Of a stretch of 64,000 nt of DNA, positions 1-9,600 are shown piece by piece. The notes beneath the pieces were generated by a model. That model was not told the origin of the DNA. It made no database searches and worked only from the letters and a program-made list of their open reading frames with translations. The stretch spans positions 62,001-126,000 of the forward strand of contig CAVPDE010000030.1 in assembly GCA_963702565.1 (NCBI GenBank), read 5' to 3'. Numbering within the stretch: position 1 is the stretch's first letter; each line of letters begins with the position of its first letter. Source of the DNA: CAVPDE01 sp963702565. Its GTDB lineage: Bacteria; Desulfobacterota; DSM-4660; Desulfatiglandales; HGW-15. Both the position numbers and the translations under genes were made by a program.

Positions 1-404
1 AAAGGGGATTTGGAGGAAAGCGCTGTGTTTTGGGACGTGAGTTCCACTCCCCCTTGTCCTATTTTACCTCCACCGGGACCCTGCGGTTTCAATCCCAGGT
101 AGCTCTGAACATATCCGGCCTTTTCTCTGATGGTCGAGATCTCTCGGGTCAAATGCCCAATCCTGATTTCTTGATCTTGAATCTGACTCTTGGCCTCTCG
201 GTTTTCTATTTCCAAGCGCTGAGATTCCTGCTTAACTTGTTGGAAACGATACATGCTCCAAGCACCGCCAGAGGCCATAAATAGAAAAATGCCGGATGCG
301 AGGAAAAGTGCGCCCAGCACAAGTATAGGTACCGAGATGCTGAAGACCCTCTTCTGTGGACTGGAGGGCACCAAGAGAATAGTGAATTTTCTTTTTGTAA
401 GCAT
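1..404 (-). CDS. N-terminal part of an M23-type envelope peptidase (partial)
   Basis: Read on the minus strand, an open frame starts with ATG at 404-402 and runs off the left edge, giving about 134 residues. The product begins MLTKRKFTILLVP, has one membrane segment at roughly residues 22-45, and then a charged stretch rich in Q, E, R and I typical of a short periplasmic coiled coil. This start and architecture are common in M23 metallopeptidases with an N-terminal membrane anchor that cleave or regulate peptidoglycan cross-links. The catalytic domain itself lies outside the window, so the assignment is by resemblance of the N-terminus only. An AAGGGG ribosome-binding site lies 7 bases upstream of the ATG, which supports the start. 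It is divergent from the oxidoreductase to its right. Confidence 0.6.
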   Translation of the reverse strand, partial: MLTKRKFTILLVPSSPQKRVFSISVPILVLGALFLASGIFLFMASGGAWSMYRFQQVKQESQRLEIENREAKSQIQDQEIRIGHLTREISTIREKAGYVQSYLGLKPQGPGGGKIGQGGVELTSQNTALSSKSP

Positions 405-883
405 GGAAGGACCCCTTTACTTATCGAAGTGAAGAGAATACACTACCACGTATCTTTTTTCAGACAGGTATTATCGCATTGTGCACGACGAAGATGGTCT
501 CAACGGAAAAGACGCCTGGATACCTGGCTGATATTGCTAAAATAATAATCGACCTTCGTGATCATCTCTTCAGAGCCTTCTGTTTCAACACACACCTCTA
601 GGTCTAATAGCTTCAATTATTGTGCCATTCTTCCGGCTCTCATCCTGAAGAAAGCCCGTGGTTCGGTGCGGGAGCAATCTGAACTTTATGCTGGTCTGAG
701 GACTTGGGCATTTGATCGTGACGTCTGGGCTAGCTCTTGACTTCTAATGAGGTCAGTAGGATTCTATCGGGGCGTTGGGACTTTCTATTTTGGTGTCCCA
801 ATTCCTGTTTGCTTTGTGGTGCCTGCCGCGCCATTGGCAGGAAGCCCAGAGAGAGTTCAGAGGCGGAAACAGAGGGGTCTTTC
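405..883. other. intergenic region between divergent genes
   Basis: About 480 bases separate the minus-strand peptidase from the plus-strand molybdopterin enzyme. The short open frames here have no ribosome-binding site or recognisable sequence. Promoters for both divergent genes should lie here, but I could not point to a convincing -35/-10 pair. Confidence 0.5.
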
Positions 884-3061
884 ATGACAGAAACAAGGAG
901 GACATACTGTGGCCTGTGCCATCCGCGATGCGGTCTTCTGTTGGAAATGGAAGACGGCAGAGCGGTCAAGGTCACAGGAGACGCGCAGCACCCCATCACC
1001 AGGGGGCGCACGTGCAGTCGCGGAAAACTGATGCTCGACCATGTGTATCACAAGGATCGGCTCAACGCCCCGCTCAAGCGTAAAGGGGAGCGGGGTTCGG
1101 GGCAATGGGAACGCATCGCGTGGAACCGTGCATTGGACGAGGTTGCGGAGAAAATCGCTTCTCTGCGCGACAAACACGGTGCAGAGACCCTGGCCTTCAG
1201 CCATGGTACCAAACGGACCTATCACTGGGACGAGCGAAGGTTCTTCAACCTTTTTGGCTCACCCAATATCTTCGGGGCTAACAATGTCTGCATGTGCCCG
1301 AGCCAGGCTGTCGAATACGCCACCTACGGCGGCTTTGCCTGGGGCGATGTGATGAAAACAAAGTGCGTGGTATTGTGGGGGCATGCGCCTTCTCACTCCG
1401 ATCCCATCGGTCTGTACGGCATGATTCTCGCGGCCAAGAAAAACGGGGCTCGGCTCATCGTGGTGGACCCCCGTCGCATTCCCGAGGCGGAAAAGGCGGA
1501 CCTGTTCCTCCAAATCCGGCCGGGAACCGATGTGGCCCTGATGCTGGGCTGGCTGAGAGTGATTATCGGGGAGGGGTTGTACGACCGGGATTTCGTGGCA
1601 AAGTGGACCGTCGGATTTGACGATCTGAAGGCAGCTGCAGCGGAGTACACGCCCGAGCGGGTGGCAGCGATCACGTGGCTCACCCCGGAGCAGGTGGTCC
1701 AGTCCGCTAGGCTCTATGCCACGACAAAACCCTCGATGATAACCTGGGGTTTCGGTCTGGACAAGCAGGGTGTCAACGCCACCCAGGCCGCCAGGGCGCG
1801 AACCATCCTGAGGGCGATTACCGGAAACGTGGATGTCCCGGGTGGGGAGCCTCTGGGTTGGGCAGACCCGATCGGCAAGATCATCGGCAATGACGGGTTG
1901 GAGTTCAATGAGGCGCTTCCCCCGGAGCAGCGGGCCAAGCAACTAGGCGCTGATGAATATCCCTTTTTCGGTTTCCCGGGCTGGGAGAAAAACGCGGAGG
2001 CCAACCGCCGTCTTCCCCGCGATTACATGCATCCGCCCCTCGCGGACATGACGAGCGTGGCCCACGCCCGGGCCGTCTGTGACGCTATCATCGCCGGGAA
2101 GCCTTATCCGGTCACCGCGGCCATCTCTCTTGCCAGCAACCCTTTGCTTTCGCTCGCCAACACGGGGCGCGTTTATGAGGCTCTGAAAGCCCTCCAGCTT
2201 TATGTTGTGGCGGAATACTACCTCACCCCGTCCGCCGCCCTGGCCGATTATGTGTTTCCCATCTGCTCCACCATAGAAACCACAGAGCTTTGGCTGACCC
2301 CGTCTTTCTGCGTCGCCTGCCCAAGAGGGATCGAGCCTCTCTACGAGCGTCGCAATACTTATGACTTCTGGCGGGGGCTGGCAGTCCGGTTGGGGCAGAA
2401 GGAGCACTGGCCCTGGGAAACAGTGGATCAGGTATGGGACTGGTGCTTGGCGCCTGTGGGCCTGACCTTCCAGCAGCTGGTGGAGAAGAACGGGCTCTTC
2501 GGCCAGAGAGAGTACCAGCGCTATGAGCGATTCGGTTTCGGCACGCCGTCAGGCAAAGTGGAGCTCCGATCCAGCATCTTCGAGGACCTGGGTTGCGAGC
2601 CCCTTCCGGTGTACAGGGAGATGCCCCACAGCCCCGCGGGATCGCCTCATCTTCACAAGGATTATCCGCTGGTCCTGATCACGGGAAGCCGGTTCACGCC
2701 CATGTATCACTCGGAACAGCGCCAGATTGAAAAGGCCCGGAAACCAAACCCGGACCCTCTCGTCACGCTCCATCCGGACACGGCAGCGGGATTGGGCGTG
2801 GCAGACGGGGACTGGGTGAAGGTGGTCACGCCCCAGGGCAGCGTTCGTGTGAAGGCCCATCTGACCGATATCCTGCACCCCCGCATGGCGGACGTGCAGC
2901 ACGGCTGGTGGTTTCCAGAGAGGAAGGGGACAGAACCCGAATTGTTCGGGGTCTTCGAGTCCAATGCCAACATGCTCTGTCCTGACGGGCCGGAGTTCTG
3001 CAGCCCGGAGATCGGGGGCTGGCCCCACACCGCGCTCCTGTGTAGGGTGGAGAAGCTGTAG
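884..3061 (+). CDS. molybdopterin oxidoreductase, DMSO reductase superfamily
   Basis: The 725-residue product carries the N-terminal [4Fe-4S] motif C-x2-C-x3-C (YCGLCHPRCG) with the fourth cysteine in RTCSRGK, followed by the bis-MGD-binding body. A cysteine in NNVCMCPSQ near residue 135 is the probable molybdenum ligand. The C-terminal molybdopterin-dinucleotide-binding beta barrel (VTLHPDTAAGLGVADGD) and the typical ending LLCRVEKL are present. There is no Tat signal, so it should be cytoplasmic, as in acetylene hydratase-like and related enzymes. The substrate cannot be told from sequence. The frame is open back to 737, but ATG 884 is preferred because it is preceded by AGAGGGG and begins directly before the cysteine motif. 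A fragment of a close paralogue survives at 16429-16554. Confidence 0.85.
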   Translation: MTETRRTYCGLCHPRCGLLLEMEDGRAVKVTGDAQHPITRGRTCSRGKLMLDHVYHKDRLNAPLKRKGERGSGQWERIAWNRALDEVAEKIASLRDKHGAETLAFSHGTKRTYHWDERRFFNLFGSPNIFGANNVCMCPSQAVEYATYGGFAWGDVMKTKCVVLWGHAPSHSDPIGLYGMILAAKKNGARLIVVDPRRIPEAEKADLFLQIRPGTDVALMLGWLRVIIGEGLYDRDFVAKWTVGFDDLKAAAAEYTPERVAAITWLTPEQVVQSARLYATTKPSMITWGFGLDKQGVNATQAARARTILRAITGNVDVPGGEPLGWADPIGKIIGNDGLEFNEALPPEQRAKQLGADEYPFFGFPGWEKNAEANRRLPRDYMHPPLADMTSVAHARAVCDAIIAGKPYPVTAAISLASNPLLSLANTGRVYEALKALQLYVVAEYYLTPSAALADYVFPICSTIETTELWLTPSFCVACPRGIEPLYERRNTYDFWRGLAVRLGQKEHWPWETVDQVWDWCLAPVGLTFQQLVEKNGLFGQREYQRYERFGFGTPSGKVELRSSIFEDLGCEPLPVYREMPHSPAGSPHLHKDYPLVLITGSRFTPMYHSEQRQIEKARKPNPDPLVTLHPDTAAGLGVADGDWVKVVTPQGSVRVKAHLTDILHPRMADVQHGWWFPERKGTEPELFGVFESNANMLCPDGPEFCSPEIGGWPHTALLCRVEKL

Positions 3062-3606
3062 TCTTCAGTCAACCATCCGGCATTGGCCCTGCAGGTGGCC
3101 GGTTCGATCGAAAAGGCCACGACAAAAAGACGAATATCGAATAACGAAGGCCGAATGTCGAAGGAGAGGAACATTCGGAATTCTGCTGTTCGGTATTGTG
3201 CCTTTTGCCGGTCGCTGTTCCATCGGAATGAAACTTCACGCCAGAAATAACTCCTTTTCGATCCTGGTCCTCGCATAACCTGGCTTTTGGAGGTATCCCT
3301 TTCTTCCCTGCTATCCTCATCACGATCGTCATGTACTGAATTGAAAAAACAGGTTGAACCAAGGCAAACCTTAAAGTGATGGACTTTTATGCAATAATTC
3401 TATATAATTAGCACTAAACTCTAATCTCCTGCCGTCGTTTTTCGTAAATTTGGCCAAGGGTTAGGCTGCAAGTTGTTTGGCAAGGAAACTATTTAACTAC
3501 TCATAAGTAATGGAAAAATTTTTATGTACGGTTTCCCTTTTCACGGCAAAAGATAGGAGAGAATAGACTAAGTTCTTATAGAGAACAGAAGAGGGGTGTC
3601 CTGTAG
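3062..3606. other. intergenic region with a short inverted repeat
   Basis: No gene is supported in these 545 bases. Around 3118-3190 there is an imperfect inverted repeat built from GAATATCGAATAACGAAGG-like and ATTCGGAATTC-like words, a kind of dispersed intergenic repeat. The 200 bases before the large surface-protein gene are AT-rich and probably hold its promoter, which I could not assign. Confidence 0.4.
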
Positions 3607-6600
3607 ATGTCAGGATCAGCGGGGCGCAGATCTTCGGGAAAAAAAAGACTGTTGGAGTTCTGGAAGGGAGTCCTGAAAAGGCGAGGGTGCACACGCAGCC
3701 GTAGAGCGAAGCATGGCACCCGCGCCTTTTTTGAGGCCCTCGAACCCCGCCTATTCCTTTCCGCAGGCTTGGAAGGGTCATTGCTCGACACCGAATTCTC
3801 GCCCTATCAGGACCTTGCTCAGGCACCTATCGCCGCAGAAGTAGCGTTTCTGGAAGACGCGAACCAACCCGGACTCCTCGATCTGTCAGGGTCTGCAGAC
3901 CTGCATCCCCTACTGCTGGCCGATCCCATGGATGGGGTCGGGATGCGTGAGCTCGTTTTCTTCGATGAAAAGTTGCCCCAGCATCAACAACTTATCGCCG
4001 ATCTCCAAAAAAACGGTTGCGACCGAAACCTTGAAGTCGTTGAGCTCGAATCCGATCGGAACGGGATCGAGCAGGTCAGCGAAATCCTTTCAAAACGCTC
4101 CGACCTGGCGGCTGTTCATTTCATTAGCCACGGCACCGATGGGCAGATCAACCTCGGCAACACCTGGTTGAACAGCACCTCCTTGCAGCAGAATACCGAT
4201 GCCGTTTCTTCCTGGGGCAAGGCCCTGATCGAAACGGGAGACCTTCTCTTCTACGGCTGTAACATCGCGTCAGGCCGAGAAGGGGAAAACCTGCTCCAAG
4301 CTATAGCCCTCCTCACCGGCGCGGACGTGGCTGGCAGTACCGACCTCACTGGTCACAGGAGCCTGGGCGGTGACTGGGACCAGGAGTATGTGAGCGGAAC
4401 GATCGAAACGGATGTAGCCTTCAGCCCTGAGGCACAGCGCAGCTGGTCCGGTGTGCTGGCCACCTTCACCGTCAATACCACAGGCGATACCGTCGACGCC
4501 AACCCTGGCGACGGGCTAGCCCGGGACGCCTCGGGCAACACCTCCCTGCGCGCGGCGATTATGGAGGCCAATGCACTGGCCGGGGCCGACACGGTTTCGT
4601 TGGCGGCCGGCACGTACACCTTGTCGCGAGCCGGTGCGAACGAGGACGCGGCCAGCACCGGAGATCTGGATATCACCGGCGATCTCACCGTCAACGGAGC
4701 CGGCGCTAACGCGACCTATGTCGATGGGGGTGCGTTGGATCGGGTGTTCCACATCCGCAACGGCTCTATCGTGAGTATCCTGGGTGTCACAATCCGCAAC
4801 GGTGCAGCGCCAAATTACGGGGGTGGACTCTACATAAGCGATGCCGGCGCCCAAGTAAACCTGAATGGTGTGGTCGTTACCGGCAATTCAGCAGATTCTG
4901 GGAGCGGGATTTATAACTACCAGTCCTCACTCACTGCGATTGATACTGCGATTGAAGCGAACACGGCAGTGGATTATGGTGGCGGAATATACAACGACCG
5001 CGGAACGGTCTCGCTCGACCGGGTAACCATCGCCGCCAACAGCGCAGGTAAGGATGGGGGCGGCCTGCAAAGCTTCGGGTCGGGCGCATTACTGACTCTC
5101 ACCAATGTCACGGCAAGCGGCAACACGGCCCTTGGGGTTGGCGGGGGGTTGTACTCCAATCAGGATGTAACGGCCACCAACGTTACGTTCGCCTTCAACT
5201 CCGCCGGCGGGGGAGCGGGCGGCATTTACCAGCAAAATCCCGGAACGTTCAGCCTCAAAAACAGTATCCTCGCAAACAACACCGGCGGCAACGCCAGCGG
5301 CGCGCTCAACTCACTGGGTAACAACATCGACAGCGACGGGACAGCGATGCTGTCGCAGCCCTCGGATCTAAAGGGGACGGTAGTCACACCGCTGGACGTC
5401 AAGCTTGGTGCACTGCGGGACAACGGAGGGCCGACCCAGACCCACGCGCTGCTTGCGGGGAGCGTGGCGATCAATGCCGGCACGGCGACGGGCGCACCCT
5501 CCACGGACCAACGCGGCGTTGCACGGCTGGGCGCGACCGATATCGGCGCCTACGAATACACTGCCATCGCCTACGAGCCGTTCGCTTACTCCACCGGCTC
5601 TCTGAACTATCAAAACGGTGGGACAGGATGGGCCAACGCCTGGGCTTACAATACGAACAGCCTGATCGCCATCTCACCCGGCTTGAGGGACCCCTGGTCT
5701 TCAATGACAGTGACCGGCGGAACCGCGCAACTGAACCTGTCCTTCTACGACTATGTGGACCAATCGCGGGATATGTCGACCTCGATCGGCGCACCTGGCA
5801 CTACGGCGTGGATGAGTTTCCTGGTCAAACCCGGAGGGCTCAACAGCGGAGATTATGCAGGGCTGAAGTTCGGCAACTCGTCGGCCCAACGGGCCTTTGC
5901 GGGCTACACAGATGGCGGCTACTTCGCCGTGGAGGAAGCGGGTGGGGCCGGCACGGTCCTGGTGAGCGGCATCCGGCCGGCCGCAGGTCAGACGTATCTG
6001 CTGGTCGTGCGCATGGACTTCGCCGCCGGTGCGGACACGCTGACCCTGTACGTGAATCCCACGCCGGGCATGGCTTCTCCGGATTCCGCGTTCACCGCCT
6101 CCAAGTCCAACCTCAACTTGGGATCTTTCACGTCCCTTTGGCTCTCGGGTGGCCGCGAACTCACGGGCAACGACGCCCAACTGGACGAACTCCGCGTTGG
6201 TTCCACATACCTTGATGTTGCACCCGTGGGAAGCAGCGTCAGGGGCACGGTGTTCAACGACGCGGACGGAGATGCCGACATCAGCGAGGCAGGCACCCTG
6301 GTCTTCAACGGTGCCACGGTCCGGCTATGGCGCGACAACGGCGACGCAGCGCCCGGCAGCGGCGACACGGTGGTGGGGACCACAACGACCGACGCGTCGG
6401 GCCGGTACTCATTCAGCGGGCTCCCGGGCGGCACGTACTGGGTCACGGTGGACTCCAAGACCCTGGGCGCAACGGGCTACAAGAGCGGCTACGCGGCCGA
6501 CGACGTGTGGGCTGAGCAGACCTACGGGGTGACGGGCGCTGCATCCGGCGCAGGGTACCTCTCCAGCGCGGGCGCGTTGTACGGAGGCCGCAGCCCGACC

Positions 6601-9600
6601 GTGTCGGACGCCGCCTCGGCGCTCACCACCTCCGAGCACATCACCCGCGTGAGCGTGACGAGCCAGGCGGTCACAGATATCGACTACGGCTTTTCCTTCA
6701 GCGCGATCACGAATAGCCGCGGCAATGCCACGGACGATGACGGGACCTCGACCGGCCGGTTGCAGCAAGGGAGCTTGCGCCAGTTCCTGATCAACTCCAA
6801 TGCGATCACCGGAACGCAGTCGGCCGATTTCTCCGTCGGCTCAGGGGCCATCACGATCACACCCACCAGCGCTCTCCCCACGATTACTGATCCCGTGGTG
6901 CTGGATGCCACGACGCAGGAGGGGTTCACCGGCACTCCGCTTGTGGAGTTGAACGGCGGCAGTGCTGGCAGCGGTGCCATTGGTTTGAGTCTGAACTCGG
7001 GGGCTTCCGGCAGCACCGTCCGAGGGTTCGTGATCAACAGTTTCGGCCTTCATCTGATTCAACTGGCCGGTTCCGACAACAACGTCATTGCCGGCAACTA
7101 CCTGGGCACCGATGCCACCGGGATGGTGGATCAAGGGGCCGGCGACTCGGGGGTGTTGCTCATCGGCGGAGCCAGCGGCAACCGCATCGGCGGCACGGCC
7201 GCAGCCGATCGCAACGTGATCTCGGGTAACAACTATGCGGGGGTCACGATCACCGGGTCGGGGACCGACGACAACCTGGTCCAGGGCAACTTCATCGGAA
7301 CCGCAGCAGACGGAAGCAGCGCGCTGGGCAATTCGTCCTTCGGCGTGGTCATCTATAACAGCCCCAGAGGCGACCAGATCGGCGGCGCCGCGACGGGCGC
7401 AGGAAACGTGATCGCCTACAACAGCCGGGGCGTGATCGTGGACGCGAACCCCACCAACTCGTTCAACAATGCGATCCTTGGCAACCGCATTTTCGGCAAT
7501 GCCACCCTGGGCATTGATCTCTATCCCGCAGGCGTGCGGTCCAATGATTCGGGCGACGGCGACACGGGTCCGAACAATTACCAGAACTATCCTGTGCTGA
7601 CCAGCGCCCGAACCGACGGCACGCAGATCAACCTCGTGGGCACGCTCAACAGCGCGGCAAACACCTCGTTCCGCATCGAGTTTTTCGCCAGCGCCACAGG
7701 TGATGCGAGCGGCTACGGCGAGGCGGAGCGCTATCTGGGCTTCGTCAATGTGACCACCAACAGCGCAGGCAATGCCAGCTTCAATACCTTTCTGAGCGCT
7801 CCGGTAGCGGTCGGCGAGTCGGTCACGGCCACGGCCACCCGAGCCAACGCGGGGTTCACGGCCTTCTACGACACCTCCGAGTTTTCCCTAAACAGGACGG
7901 CGACGGTCCTAAACAGCGCGCCGGTGAACACGCTGCCGGGTCCGGCGATTGTGGCCGAGGACACAACGCTCGCGATAACCGGGCTGTCGGTATCCGATGT
8001 GGACGGCAATCTGAGCAGCGTGCAATTGTCGGTGACTCACGGCGTGCTCGGCCTGAGCCTGGCGGGCGGGGCGACCATCAGCTCGGGCGCCAACAACTCG
8101 GCTTCGGCCACGCTTGCCGGCACCCAGGCGCAAATCAACGCGGCGCTGGCGACGCTCACCTACAGGGGGAGCGCCGATTTCAACGGTGCGGATACCCTCG
8201 CGATCCTGTCTACGGACGGAGGGGGCTTGAGCGACACAGACAACCTGGCCATCACGGTCACCCCGGTGAACGACGCACCAGTTCTGTCGGGAGCAAACGC
8301 GCTCAGCACGATCAACGAAGACCCGGCCAGCAACCCGGGCACGTTGGTATCGGCGCTGATCGCAGGGCAGACCTCGGATGTGGATTCGGGAGCGCTGACC
8401 GGCATCGCGGTCACTTCGGTGAACAACACCAACGGGTCCTGGCAATACAGCACCAACAGTGGCGCGACATGGAATGCCTTCGGCAGCCCGAGCGATCTGA
8501 GCGCGCGACTGCTGGCCGCCGACGCCAACACGACCGTGCGCTTCGTGCCTAGCGCGAATTGGAATGGGGCGGTGGCGGCGGGCCTGACCTTCCGGGCGTG
8601 GGACCGGAGCAGCGGCACGGCCGGCAGCGCGGCGGACACGACCATCAACGGCGGCACCAGCGCCTTCAGCGCGTCCACGGCCAGCGCCGGCATCACGGTG
8701 AACCCGGTCAATGACTCACCAGTGGGCCTGCCCACCATCAGCGGCACTCCGACCGAAGACCAGACGTTGACCGCAGCGACGGGCGCAATAAGCGATGCCG
8801 ATGGGCTGGGCGCCTTCAGCTACCAGTGGCGGCGAAACGGCGCCGACATTGCCGGCGGAACGGCTAGCACCTACACCCTGGGGGATTCCGATGTCGGTGC
8901 CCGGATCAGCGTGCAAGTGACGTACACGGATGGGCAGGGCACCAATGAGAGCGCGATCTCGACTCAGACGGCACCTGTGGCCAGCGTCAACGATGTGCCG
9001 GTCGGTGTCCCTTTGATCACTGGCACGGTCACCGAAGATCAGACTTTAGCGGCGAACACGGGAGCTATCAGCGACGCGGATGGCCTGGCGACTTTCAACT
9101 ACCAGTGGCTGCGCGACGGTGCCAATATCGCAGGCGGCACGGGGGGCACCTACACCTTAGGGGATTTGGATGTGGGGGCTCGGATCAGCGTCCAGGTGAG
9201 CTACACCGACGGGCAGGGCACCAATGAGAGCCTGACTTCGTCGCAGACGGCATCTGTGGCCAACGTGAACGATGCGCCCAGCGGCGTGCCGGTGATCACG
9301 GGCGCGGCAACGGAGGACCAAACCCTGACCGCGGATTCTTCCGGCATCAGCGATGCGGACGGTCTGGGGGTCTTGAGCTATCAGTGGCTGCGCGATGGCG
9401 CCAATATCGGCGGTGCAACAAACTCGTTTTACACGCTGATCACGGCGGACGTGGGCACCCTGATCAGCGTACAGGTGAGCTACACCGACGGGCACGGCAC
9501 CACCGAGAACCTGACCAGCGCCGCGGTGAGCCCGGTCGCAAACGTCAACAGTATCCCTGTGGGTGTTCCCACGATCAGTGGCACCGCTGCCGAAGACCAG

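Noticed and set aside
30..284. 84-codon plus-strand frame at the left edge
   Set aside because: It is the antisense shadow of the M23-type coding frame on the minus strand, which has the ribosome-binding site and a recognisable product.
558..740. 60-codon plus-strand frame
   Set aside because: No ribosome-binding site, no recognisable sequence, and it overlaps an unlikely upstream extension of the oxidoreductase frame.
737..883. Upstream extension of the oxidoreductase gene
   Set aside because: Residues are unlike the family, and a good ribosome-binding site stands before ATG 884.
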